Positions 32,882-43,394 of a DNA stretch of 64,000 nucleotides are shown in pieces. Position numbers and translations under genes: made by a program. Below the pieces are notes generated by a model. The model was not told where the DNA came from. It did no database searches and saw only the letters and a program-made list of their open reading frames with translations. Origin of the DNA: Pollenia angustigena (Eukaryota; Arthropoda; Insecta; Diptera; Polleniidae); the NCBI GenBank assembly GCA_930367215.1, contig OV884059.1, positions 241,365,803 through 241,429,802 on the forward strand. The letters are read 5' to 3'. How positions within the stretch are numbered: position 1 is the first letter of the stretch; each line of letters starts with the position of its first letter.

Positions 32882-33150
32882 TGATATTGGTCTGTGGTGT
32901 ATAACATTCTTTTCGTTTTCTTGTAAAATATATCGCCGGTGTTTTATCGCAGTTTATCATAATTTTCCATTTATTGAAATAAGATAAAATATCAGATATT
33001 GCTCTATGAAGATTAGCTATAACATCGACAGCCATGATTTCAGAGCATAGGATTGCTGTGTCATCGGCGAATATTGACAAAGTTCATTGGGGAAAATCAG
33101 ATGTGTATAATTTATAAAGGATAGGGGAAATAGAAAAAATGTAATTAACA

Positions 33151-33869
33151 AGATCTCGTTTAAAAGTCCTAAATTCCCAATTCATTCTAATAATAAACTG
33201 AAATTTATTGTTGATTCCTATGAGCTTTTCACTGGTTGCTTAGGCCAGATCGTCAGGAAACTTCATCCAAGATTTTAGAAAAACTAAAGATATTAAACAA
33301 ATAAAACTGTTAAGCGAATAAGAATATTAATCACTAGTTTCACTTGTAACAATATCAAAGCTTTAACTAAAACAACAGCAATAAACATTGAGTTTATCTT
33401 TTCTTACAGGTCCGACTGCAATTTTCTTTAAGTTTCTTAAAATTAAAGAAGAAAAAAGCTTTATATAAAACACACAATGTACTTTTATGGTTGTTTTTGT
33501 TTTCTTAGACCTGAAAACATTAGTTTTGTTGTCTTAATCACAACTTCGCTGTAATTATAAATTTACTTTCTCTTTTTAGCCTTCTTAGTAAAAAAAGGAA
33601 AGTTCAAATAAATTTAACTCTAAACTAATTTAACTTTCTCACTTATTTTCCATACCAAGAACAAACAAAAATAATTATGAATAGAAACACTTTTAGAATT
33701 AAAATAAAATTCACAAAGAAATACATTTGAATAAATTAATTTTATTATAAAAAGAAATCCTTATTATTCATCTGTGCCGAACCTTTGATGCCCTCCAACG
33801 ACAGCGAGAATAGTTAAGGAGGGGGCTCTGTAAGGGATATATAAACTATTAAATAATCTATATAAAAAC
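33151..33869. other. AT-rich sequence, nothing recognised
   Basis: No gene or paired termini found. Confidence 0.4.
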
Positions 33870-34105
33870 TGCCGTCAGTGCTATAATTGTTTGCGGTTTA
33901 ATCCTGTGTTAAATTATTGGCCAAAATTGATCTCGAAATTGGACCAAATTATGCTACAATTCGATACTAATACTGCGTGTTTCAACATACGGACAGACAT
34001 ACTTAAAATTACTCATGGACCCAGAAAAAACATAATTTTGCCACACGGAATGACAAACTTAGTTTACCCTCATTCACCACAAGTGGTGGAGGGTGTAAAA
34101 ATGTA
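33870..34105. repeat. DINE-like repeat, second type
   Basis: Ends GGAATGACAAACTTAG, then TTTACCCTCATTCACCACAAGTGGTGGAGGGTGTAAA. The inverted CCCTC and GAGGG motifs frame a short hairpin. A trace of the same end is at 12350-12395. The body has CATACGGACAGACATAC, typical of such elements. Frames across it are chance. Confidence 0.5.
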
Positions 34106-34848
34106 AACTCATAAAGTAATTTATGTCTATCATAGTTTTTTTCTTAAATGAAGAAAAAAATTTAAGAAAAAAATTTACGTGAATTCATGAAATTAAATAA
34201 ATTTAAATGAACCTGATTCCTCATTTGCATAAAGACAACAAAATACCTAAGAAAAACTTTGTATAAAGTTCTTTAATTTTTTTAAGAGGTTTTTATAAGA
34301 AGAAATTAAAGAAATAATTTAGAATTTTTTTGTTGCCAACTGTTTGGTTTGGGTGAAAGTTTTTACAAAAAAATTTATTTAACGCCAAACTTGGAGAAAA
34401 AACTTACAGAGAAAAATGTGGATTTATGAAAATTGTAATAAAAAACAAACATTGCCTAAATTGTTAAAAAAAAAAAACGTTTATTATAGTGGTGGTAACA
34501 GTGGGATAAAAACAGAAAAAGCATATAAATTTATAAATAATATTTTCATACTTCTTTGTCATTTAATTATGAAGTTAACACTAATTCAAGATATAACAAG
34601 TTAAAAAGTAAAGTTGGTGAAGCACTACCATATGATACTCTACACCACAGTATTTTAAAACAATTTTTGCTAGTGTACCCTATTTGGGACTCATGGGCAA
34701 TCATGGACCCGCCTAAACAAAATTGTGTTTTGTGGTTAAGATTCATATAAAAGTTCTTTGTGCCGAATATTATTTAGATACCTTCGTCAAGATGAGATTT
34801 TAGTATGGGAGCTTAAATGGGACCTACTATTAATTTTGGACCTACTAG
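34106..34848. other. AT-rich sequence, nothing recognised
   Basis: Two overlapping short frames (34416-34750) lack known domains. Confidence 0.4.
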
Positions 34849-35139
34849 GTCATGACGGTGGCATGTCATAACGTCCAGTGTCATAGTGTCCATGGACGTT
34901 ATGACACTTTTGAAAGTGTCATAGGGTCCATGGACATTATGACATTTTCAAAAGTGTCATAACGTCCATCAAAGAAATGTCATAGCGTCCGCGGACGTTA
35001 TGACACTTTGCAAAGTGTCATAATGTCCACAACTTAACTTATCATGAAAAATATTATAATGTTAAAAATTTGTTTTGAAATATCAAAATAAGTAAGTACA
35101 ATGCCAAAAATTATTACAAGCAAGAATGTAAACAAATTT

Positions 35140-35630
35140 GGCGCAAGGATTTTCTTCTCTATTGTATAACAAATACCGGCTTCGCTAACTAAAGCTTCTC
35201 AGCACAGCCGGCCTTCGGCCGGGCGCAAGGATTTTCTCCTCTATGGTAGAACAAACACCGGCTTCGCTAAGTAAAGCTTCTAAAATATGCCTTGTTTCCG
35301 AACGAAAGCCGACTATGCAGAGAAGCTTTAGTTAACGAAGCCGGTGTTTGTTATACCATAGAGGAGAAAATCCTTGCGCTTGGCCGAAGGCCGGCTGTGC
35401 AGAGAAGCTTTAGTTAGCGAAGCCGGTGTTTGTTATACCATAGAGGAGAAAATCCTTGCGCCCGGCCAAAGGCCGGCTGTGCAGAGAAGCTTTAGTTAGC
35501 GAAGCCGGTATTTGTTATACCATAGAGAAGAAAATACATGCGCCTGGCCAAAGGCCGGCTGTGCAAAGAAGCTTTAGTTAGCGAAGCCGGTATTTGTTAT
35601 ACCATAGAGAAGAAAATCCATGCGCCCAAA
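35140..35630. repeat. 82-bp repeat array, copy A
   Basis: One and a half units read GCGCAAGGATTTTCTCCTC forward; after a pivot with GCCTTGTTTCCGAACG, four to five units read in reverse. The spacing of GCGCAAGG at 35141 and 35223, and of TCCTTGCG at 35371 and 35453, is exactly 82. Each unit contains the palindrome GGCCGAAGGCC and is much more GC-rich than its surroundings. Confidence 0.9.
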
Positions 35631-35651
35631 AGTGTTTTCGTTATAAATTTA

Positions 35652-35768
35652 CCCCCATATTCATAAAAAATATTTTTATTTTATTGGAGGTTTATTGAAC
35701 AAATTTTCATAGGAAATTCGTTCAATAAACCTCCAATAAAATAAAAATATTTTTTATGAATATGGGGG
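35652..35768. mobile_element. piggyBac-like palindromic MITE, 117 bp
   Basis: Arms of about 49 bp are perfect reverse complements around a 19-base loop. Termini are CCCCCATATTC and GAATATGGGGG. The flanks are TTTA (35648-35651) and TTAA (35769-35772). CCC...GGG ends at TTAA are the piggyBac rule, with one mutated flank here. It is inserted into composite element A and absent from copies B and C. Confidence 0.8.
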
Positions 35769-35783
35769 TTAATATATAAATCC

Positions 35784-35940
35784 CAGAGAAAAAGCAGCAA
35801 AACCTTTTTTAAAAATTTTTTTTACCATATTATGTTTCATTTAACCAAATCATTGTCACCGACAACCATATTATGGTTAAATTAGTTTCTTCAAAAATAG
35901 TTTTGTTGGTTGGGACCATAATGAAACATGTTTTTCTCTG
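35784..35940. repeat. Module with CAGAGAAAAA/TTTTTCTCTG ends, copy A
   Basis: 157 bp with inverted ends and an internal pair, AACCAAATCATTGTCACC and an ACCATATTATGG stretch. The same module lies at 40456-40612 and 43613-43768, and partly at 41153-41262. Confidence 0.8.
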
Positions 35941-36299
35941 CGTGTATGCAGATCATTTTTTTTATTTAACTTCTTTAGTAATTATGGACCTAATGACACT
36001 TTTGAAAGTGTCATAATGTCCATTTGCAAAGTGTCATAGTGTCCATGGACGTTATGACACTTTTGAAAGTGTCACAATGTCCATGGACACTATGACACTT
36101 TTTGGAGTGTCATAACGTCCATGGACACTATGACACTGGACGTTATGACATGCCACCGTCATGACATAGTTGCTATCGTAAAAGTTAATATCGCTAATTT
36201 TTATGTTAATACCAACGTTTATGAAAAAGTTTTGGGATTAAAAGCTTTGGTTAGATGATTTTGATTGCAATAAAAAAGGTTCGAACCAAATTAAACCAA

Positions 36300-36627
36300 A
36301 CACCAACATAATAAGACGGTATATGGGCTCAAATGAGGGCTATGTAAAATTATGGACCGCTTAGCCCGAGCCTTGGTCCTTGTGCCAATTAGAGCCTATA
36401 TTTCAAATTTCATCAAATTATCTCCAAAATTGCGACCTGTGCTTTGTGCACAAAGTTTACGTGGACTGCCAGCCAGCCACCCGGAAGGACATCGTTAACC
36501 CGACGCAGAAAGTGATTCTGAGCCGATCGTTACATTTAAAGGTTAGTCAAGAACCAATATTTTAAAATGCTACAAAAATCAGCACAAATACATAATACCC
36601 TTTCACTATTGTGTTGTGGGTATAAAA
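36300..36627. repeat. DINE-1-like repeat, long copy
   Basis: The body includes TTGCGACCTGTGCTTTGTG, GCCAGCCAGCCACCCGGA and TTCTGAGCCGATCGTTACA, and the end is CAGCACAAATACATAATACC then GTTGTGGGTATA. I recognise the order as a repeat common in higher flies. A 61-codon frame at 36380-36565 is a product of the repeat. Confidence 0.65.
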
Positions 36628-37084
36628 ATACAGCCGGCTGTTCACAAAAGTGCTATTAATCCTAAAATAGTATTTTAAGACGTAGCATTTTAGAACAATT
36701 AGTGAATTGAATTGGCAAACAAATTTTCAAAAATAAGTGAATTATATATAGCCTTCCACCAGTTTATTTTCATTTAAAACATCCTCTTTTTGTGCCTTTC
36801 CCTGATTTAAAACATTGTGTGCACTTCAATTTAAATGGGTGAAAAAATAATTTGAATTGCGTTGTAAAATCAAAGAAAAATTTATTTAATTTAATTAATA
36901 GTGTTGTTCAATTTTATATAAAATTTCATAAACTAAAATAAAAAAACTAAAATTCGTATTTATCTATTTCAGAAGTTATTTATAAATTAGATTAAATAAA
37001 CGTAAAAAATATTCAAATTGCCTTTTTCAAGAAAGTTATTCTGGGTTTAATTTTTTTTAACGAATTTTGGCATTTATGGCTAAT
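36628..37084. other. AT-rich sequence, nothing recognised
   Basis: No gene or paired termini found. Confidence 0.4.
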
Positions 37085-37385
37085 AAATCAATGAATGTTT
37101 AAGCGTTGGTTTAATTGAACTAAACTAAAATTTATATGTAGGTTAAACTTAACAGCTGTAAATCAGTGTCCCATATATTATATGTAGTGCATAAAATAAC
37201 TATGTGGCAGCACTACGATAAATATTGTCAAATTCATATGGTTTGTATTAAGAGTTTAAACGTCCAATTTTATGCGTTTTGATATGGTTTATTTAACCGA
37301 ATTATAGATTTTCTGGCTTTAACACATTTGAAACCAAAAAGAGAGTTTAACTTACCCTGATTTATTATCCCTTACAGTAATTAAC
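37085..37385. repeat. Dispersed repeat R2, copy 2
   Basis: Aligns in order with 10060-10230 and has about 100 additional bases in the middle. See the shared blocks listed for copy 1. Confidence 0.6.
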
Positions 37386-38024
37386 TGGAATGCGTTTAAC
37401 TGTTAAGTGTTTCCCTGAGATATTCATACCATTATACGAGTATAAAATCGTATAAAAATACATAAATTATAATAATATTCTAGTCAATGTACAAGCCTAA
37501 TAAGGAAAAAATTGCCCTACCATACACTTGTTTGTCAAACAGATATCTTTTTAGGAATAAAAGTTACTCTTTAATTAAATCACGTACATATGTATTTTAT
37601 AACTGTTAAGGAAGTGAGGAAAGATGTTTTTAGAATATCAAAAGGTACAAGTCTTTTAAGTGTATGAGAAATTTATAACTTTAACTATAGTTTTTCAGGA
37701 TTTATTACCAAAAAAATGTCATAAAATAAAAAAAAAAAAAATGTATGTCAAAATTGTTAAGACGAACTGTTGAAACCGTTTTAACTGCTTTCTCATGTTC
37801 GCATTAAAATAAACGTCCTTTTTTATTTAATGTTTTTAGTATGTTTTATATTTTTTTTTCTTTTGTCACACATAAGCGTTGTTTTTGTACTTGTTTATTG
37901 AGGCGATCTGTATGTTTATTTAAAAAAAAAAATAAAAAAAATATATAGATTTTCTTTTGCAGTTTATTACTTGTGTTTTTTAAACCCTCCACTAAAACTT
38001 GTTTAATAGTCATCTAAGGTCCCA
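37386..38024. other. AT-rich sequence, nothing recognised
   Basis: A/T runs at 37725-37740 and 37922-37940. No gene seen. Confidence 0.4.
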
Positions 38025-38450
38025 TAAAGTATTTATATATTCTGGATCCTTACGTTATTCTGAGTCGATTTAGCCATTTCCGTCAGTCCATCTGTTTAAA
38101 ACACTTAGTTTCGAAAAGCAGTTTGCGATTGAAATCCTGCAAAATCGTTTCAGTAGGAAAAAACTTGATAATTATGTTACAAAAACTAGCATAAATATTG
38201 GTAGAATGCACAAGTTGGTTTAAGATTTTGCACAAGTCCTAAACGTCTAGAAACTTACCATATGCTCCAGATATAAAGCCCACTCTCGAAAAACACTTTG
38301 GTACGCCAAAAACCGTAGCAAATAATGATATTGTAATAAATTTGGTCTGCCACAGTTTTATATGACTAGAATACACATTGCCAAATTTCATGAAGATCGA
38401 TCGATTGTTGATTTAAATACTGTCAACTTAAGGATTGCCTTTAAAAGTCC
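38025..38450. repeat. Decayed DINE-like repeat
   Basis: Contains TTCTGAGTCGATTTAGCCAT followed by TCCGTCAGTCCATCTGTTTAAA, the characteristic middle of DINE-like repeats, and ATTGCCAAATTTCATGAAGATCG. Termini are not recognisable. Confidence 0.5.
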
Positions 38451-39030
38451 GTGCAACAATAATTGTCAAAATAGACGATATTGTCATGGATGGACTCATT
38501 GACGACAAAGAAGGCGACATTATTGATTACTTGATAGTCTCTTGTTTTAATTGACAAAAAAAAATGTATTTGCTTTGTGTTTGTTGTCATGGACCGATGA
38601 AAAAAATTTGTATTTAATTTTATAAATTAAAAAAATAAAATGTTGGTTTTTTTAAGTTTTCGTGTCTCCGAAAAAAGCCTGAAATAAACGACACTTAAAA
38701 CACATGCACTAATTGAAGAGTTAATTTGATAGCCTCCAGACCCCTTTGAATATTACCGATATTAACGATGTTTCGATAGCTCAAGCGGTACATATTCACA
38801 AAATAGTGAAAATTAATTTATATAAAAAAAGTTTTTTATATAAAACAATAAGAACTTAAGCTCGAATATTTTATTTGCATATTAAAATAATAAAGGTCGA
38901 ATAAAAATACATATTATCTACTTAGGTTACTTTTCGATAGAAAATGCTTGCAGGGTTATACTACATACAAATATATTAATATGTATATATACATATATTT
39001 ATAATACAAATATGTGTACATAACCATACA
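38451..39030. other. AT-rich sequence, nothing recognised
   Basis: ATATGT/ACATAT-rich at 38965-39030. No gene seen. Confidence 0.4.
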
Positions 39031-39287
39031 TATCGTTACCTTAAATGCAAACGGACGTAACTGCATAAAAACACGATATTGAGTTTTTTAAAGGTTTTTG
39101 TTCGTTTTATAAAACTGCATATTTACGCAGATTTTCAGCCCTACCCCACTCCTGCGACGAAAATGCCAACTTCAAAGAAATTCAAGCATCAAAACAAATT
39201 GTAATTATTGATTTTGCAAAGTTTTTTCAATCTTATGTAAAAAAAATAAAAATTTAGTTACGTCCGTTTATATTTAAGGTGACGATA
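39031..39287. mobile_element. MITE with TATCGTTACCTTAAAT ends
   Basis: Ends TATCGTTACCTTAAATGCAA and, reversed, TATCGTCACCTTAAATATAA, continuing through AACGGACGTAACT in both. The TIR is about 33 bp with few mismatches. Length is 257 bp, non-coding. The target duplication is unclear. Confidence 0.8.
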
Positions 39288-39737
39288 AGAACGTATGGCT
39301 AAATATTACCATATGGCTTGTTGGTCAAATAAATAATGGATTTTGCTTGATGACGTCTTGAGTCTTTTAGCTTTTGTAATCAGAACCTGTTGCTTTTGTT
39401 AATACAAATTCTTAGCGTAGATTTATCGGAGTGTAAAAACATAACAAAACTGCTTTTTAAATCTACATATGAATTGTAAATATTTATATTGACACTTTCA
39501 GACGGTCAAACAGAGATACAACATGTATCAAAAATTTTATTATGAGTCTTTAATAATAATATGGATACCAAATTAAAGCTGAGAATCCCCACAATTTCAT
39601 AAAATCACACTGACAAACGTTTTTTTTTTTTTTTCAATATAAAAAAATAATAAACTGGCAAGTGCTCGGCCTAAAAAAACTGAACTGGAAACTTGCTGTG
39701 TTTTTTAATTTTTTTGCGAAAACAAGCAAGTTGTTCT
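39288..39737. other. AT-rich sequence, nothing recognised
   Basis: No gene or paired termini found. Confidence 0.4.
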
Positions 39738-39819
39738 TGCATCAAATTTTACTAGGGGTCTTCTAAGACCAAAAGCACGAACTTTTGGTCTTAGATGACC
39801 CCTAGTAAATTTTGATGCA
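39738..39819. repeat. Long near-perfect hairpin, 38-bp arms
   Basis: The arm starting TGCATCAAATTTTACTAGGG pairs with 39782-39819 at 37 of 38 positions around a 6-base loop. Its size (82 nt) equals a miRNA precursor, but a tiny palindromic MITE is equally possible. No second copy was seen in this window. Confidence 0.85.
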
Positions 39820-39843
39820 GAAAATATACGTGGAACATTTTAA

Positions 39844-39916
39844 CCCTCTAAAGTGCCGTTTTAGTATACTTTTATGGGGAAGTTAAATTAAGGACAAAAA
39901 TTAGCCTGTTAGAGGG
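39844..39916. mobile_element. piggyBac-like mini-element, 73 bp
   Basis: Ends CCCTCTAA and TTAGAGGG, flanked on both sides by TTAA (39840-39843 and 39917-39920). This matches the piggyBac target and terminus rule. It has no coding capacity. Confidence 0.7.
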
Positions 39917-39920
39917 TTAA

Positions 39921-40196
39921 TACATTCTAAGAAAAGAATCGCCATACAATTCTACTGAAGACATCTCGAATAGTATTTTAGCTCAGAAGTACATTAACTA
40001 TATATCTTTTTACTTATACCTTTTCAAAAAATTCAAAAAGATTCGGGGCCGATATTTCTGAAAACCGAGCTAACTTTTCAAAACCCTTTGGCAGATTTGC
40101 TCTACCAATAGTCTAGTTTCATTTCGCGTTACAAGTATTGAGGCAAATGAAGCGTAGTTGTAGAGAAATAGTTACTTAAAGATGGAATGTGAATTT
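39921..40196. other. AT-rich sequence, nothing recognised
   Basis: No gene or paired termini found. Confidence 0.4.
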
Positions 40197-40205
40197 ATAG
40201 CTTTT

Positions 40206-41682
40206 GGCTGTAGGAAATATCGCCCAAAGAAAAATCGCCCAAAAAAAAAATGAAAAATCGCCCAAAAAAATTGCATGTAAAATTGGGCCTGATTTCATAT
40301 GAAAAATGGCCCAAAATATTTGGGCTTTTTATCGTTATTGTTGGGTGATTTTTCGTTTTTTAAATTTCATAATGAAAAATCACCCAAAAATGTTGTATGA
40401 AAAATGGCCCAAAAAAAATGGGCTATTTTTAAAATTCTACCATAATCTTACATAGCAGAGAAAACCATGTTTTATTATGGTTGCAAACAACAAAACTATT
40501 TTTCAAGAAACTAATTTTACCATTATATGGTTGTCGGCGACAATGATTTGGTTAAATTAAACATAATATCGGTAGAATTTTTTTAAAAATGGTTTTGTAG
40601 CTTTTTTCTCTGGGTGTATATATTAAATATATACATATATATCGAAAATAAGGATTTTCTCTTCTATGGTATAACAAATACTGGCTTCGCTAACTAAAGC
40701 TTCTCTGTATCGCCGGCCTTCGGCCGGGCGAAAGGATTTTCTCCTCTATGGTATAACAAAGACTGGATTCGCTAACTAAAGCTTCTCTGTATAGCCGGCC
40801 TTCGGCCGGGCGCAAGGATTTTCTCCTCTATGGTATAACAAACACCGGCTTCGCTAACTAAAGCTTTTCTGCGTAGTCGGCCTTGTTCGGAAACAAGGCA
40901 GTTTTTCGAAGCTTTACTTAGCGAAACCGGTTTTTGTTAGACCATAAAGGAGAAAATCCTTGCGCCCGGCCGAAGGCCGGCTATACAGAGAAGCTTTAGT
41001 TAGCGAAGCCGGTCTTTGTTGTACCATAGAGGAGAAAATCCTTGCGCCCGGCCGAAGGCCGGCTATACAGAGAAGCTTTAGTTAGCGAAGCCAGTATTTG
41101 TTATACCATAGAAGATGAAATCCTTATTTTGGATATATATATTTAATATATACACCCGGAGTAAAAGCTATAAAAATATTTTATTCATATTATGTTTAAT
41201 TTAACCAAATCATTGTCACCGACAACCATATTATGGTTAAATAAGTATCTTTAAAAAAATCACTTGAAATTTTAACGGTATTTTAAAAAAAAATTTACAC
41301 ATTTTTGATTATAAGTTAAGTTGCGGACGTTGCAAAGTGTCATAACGTCCTCGCCCTCGTCTTCGATGGACATTATGACACTTTAAAAGTGTCCAAGGAC
41401 ACTACGACACTGGACGTTATGACATGTCACCTAAATTTATATGAATAAATAAACACTTTTTTGCAAATTTAGTAATTTTTTTTTTTTTATTTTTTTGGGA
41501 AAAAATTCGTTTATGCTTTTTGGGTCATTTTTCATTTTCATTTTTCGTTTTTTTTGGGCAAAATTTCATATTTACCTTTTTGGGTCATTTTTCATGTTCG
41601 CTTGGGCGATTCTTCATTTGGGCGATTTTTCATTTTTTTTTTTTTTTTGGCCATTTTTCTTTGGGCGATATTTCCTACAGCC
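40206..41682. mobile_element. TIR element with perfect 9-bp target duplication, carrying composite copy B
   Basis: Ends GGCTGTAGGAAATATCGCCC and its exact reverse complement, flanked by ATAGCTTTT at 40197-40205 and 41683-41691. Subterminal ATGAAAAATCGCCCAAA motifs repeat in both arms (about 40230-40420 and 41500-41660). The core (about 40456-41432) is a palindromic member of the 82-bp composite family. A 9-bp duplication with long repetitive ends fits Mutator-like or foldback elements. No transposase is encoded. Confidence 0.9.
40649..41129. repeat. 82-bp repeat array, copy B
   Basis: About three units in forward orientation, the GTTCGGAAACAAGGC pivot, then about three units reversed. Same unit as at 35140-35630. 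Each flank carries the 157-bp module, the right one partial (41153-41262). Confidence 0.9.
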
Positions 41683-41691
41683 ATAGCTTTT

Positions 41692-42379
41692 AACAAAAAT
41701 TGCATTTTATTTTTAAAATTTTAAGTAAATTCCTTGCAAGTGTGATAAGCAAAAGTTTAATTATATATTCACGCAATTCATGGACCACTGATGGATAATT
41801 TTCCCTATACTACACTCAATGTTAACACATTTAAAAAAGTTTAGCATTTCTTCACAAATTTAAAGAAAGAATATTATATGGATATCATGAACCGTTAAAA
41901 AGTATGCCCACATCTATAAGCCTCTGAAAATTAACTTATTTTTGATTTTCAATGGAAAATATTAAGTAACTATACTTTCCCCTAATCCGTTCTTTTAAAA
42001 AAATTAAAGGTGGGAGTATCTTTTTTTATTTAAAGAAAAAATTTATCTTCGAAATTTTCGAAACAGTAAAAAAACCTTGGATTTCTGGTAGAAGTCACGC
42101 AACTTGTCTTTACATTTTTGCAAAAAAGTATGGCATACTTTTAGGATGGATATTTATTGAATATAAAGGGCCAAATACCCTTGCTGGATGTGTAATTTTA
42201 GTTGTCATATCTAATTTGTCTGATTTTCCATCTTTGGGTCTTTCTGTACACGGTCCAGCATTTATCATCAAGCAATATTAATGTTGGGATGCCCATTTCA
42301 CCAAACAATTGTTTACAAGCCACATTCCATTTTTTATTATCATTAATTTAAACATTAAGGAGACAGCGGCAAATGCACA
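41692..42379. other. AT-rich sequence, nothing recognised
   Basis: No gene or paired termini found. Confidence 0.4.
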
Positions 42380-42519
42380 TGTTAAGTAGCTGCGTTGTTA
42401 TTCTTTGATTCTGAGTTGATCGGTATACTTCAAGTGGGCTTACTAGGACCGATATTTTAAGGTGTTACAAAAATCAGCACAAACGCATAATACCCTCTCC
42501 CCTATTGTGGTGTGGGTAT
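42380..42519. repeat. DINE-1-like repeat, partial
   Basis: Contains TTCTGAGTTGATCGGTATAC and ends CAGCACAAACGCATAATACC then CCTATTGTGGTGTGGGTATA, as in 36300-36627. Confidence 0.6.
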
Positions 42520-43394
42520 ACGAAAGAAATTAAAAACGAATATTCAACGATTTTAATAGGATCATTACTTTTTCTAAAAAGCAACTATCTTAAAGTAAAA
42601 TCGCAATATATTGCCAGGACATATGCCAAAACAAACAGAAATATGCAAAGATATTAGTTTTCCACATTCCAATTATAACTGACTTTCTACTGGACCGATT
42701 TGGTTGAGCGCCTTCGAATTAGAAACTAGAAACTTTTTCCTTTTATATTGAAATGTTTGATATTTTTAAAGGTGCTATCAGACGGGATGTATTTTACATA
42801 TGTACTGTCAAATTTTCCATCTGTAAAAGTTGTACACATCGTGTGATACATATGAAACTTTGCATGTGTAAAAAACATGTGGAAATACATATGTAAATTT
42901 TTCGATTAGAACACGCTCTATTTTCCTGTGGTAAACATAAACAAAACAGCTGGTTTGTTTTGAAACGTAAACAAAAGTCAGCTAGTTTAATTACCCGTTC
43001 AGTCAAGAATAAAAATTACCAGTAAATTTTAATTCATTTAATGTTGTAAAATACTTTTCTTTATTAAATTAGTTTTATAAAAATTTAAATTGATGAGCTT
43101 ATCTAAAAAGCTTCAATTGTTATTTCCTTTTCGTTGTAAGTTTTTTTTAAACACTGACAAACAAAACTAAATCGACTTGGATTATCAAGAACATTTGGAA
43201 ATTTATATTATTTTTGGGCAACATAATAAATAACTTATTCTGTTAGACGAGGAATCACAATCTTGTAGACTTTGAGGGTATGAAAGCAAAAAAGCGAATG
43301 CAGAGTTTTTGGTTGATGAAGAAAAATTAAGAGATCTGCTTTTAATGTAAAAGTAAAAACAGACAAGCAAAACTTTTTACAAAATATTTTTTAA
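42520..43394. other. AT-rich sequence, nothing recognised
   Basis: A 70-codon minus-strand frame (42794-43006) has no known domain. ACATATGTA motifs repeat around it. Confidence 0.4.

Larger units (their letters stand above)
30181..33150 (-). pseudogene. Jockey-type LINE relic split by a Helitron
   Basis: The minus strand encodes reverse transcriptase in two blocks. Block one (33150-32882) has SPILY-LYTSDFP, the catalytic FADDTAI and a WKI-IN-DKT stretch. Block two (30625-30181) continues with KYLGIMLDPKIKFTHTL, then a RILYPFLNRKS-LN-NNK block and a W-TSASCHIKK-QIAQNK block. Between them sits a 2,256-bp Helitron. If that segment is left out, the codons of the two blocks join in the same frame. 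One stop lies before the FADD motif and the 5' half is missing, so the copy was already dead or has decayed. It would have encoded the copying enzyme of a LINE. Confidence 0.85.
34849..36165. mobile_element. Composite palindromic element, copy A (complete)
   Basis: TIRs begin GTCATGACGGTGGCATGTCA at both ends. About 180 bp of subterminal motifs follow on each side, made of GTGTCATAACGTCC and GGACGTTATGACAC, many forming palindromes around CCATGG. The centre holds an array of 82-bp units in both orientations (35140-35630), a 117-bp MITE (35652-35768) and a 157-bp module with CAGAGAAAAA ends (35784-35940). Copies B (inside 40206-41682) and C (43395-44374) share the modules in inverted order. 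No protein is encoded. The superfamily is unknown. Confidence 0.8.

Noticed and set aside
36380..36565. 61-codon frame
   Set aside because: It is the translation of a DINE-1-like repeat body, and the homologous repeats do not keep the frame.
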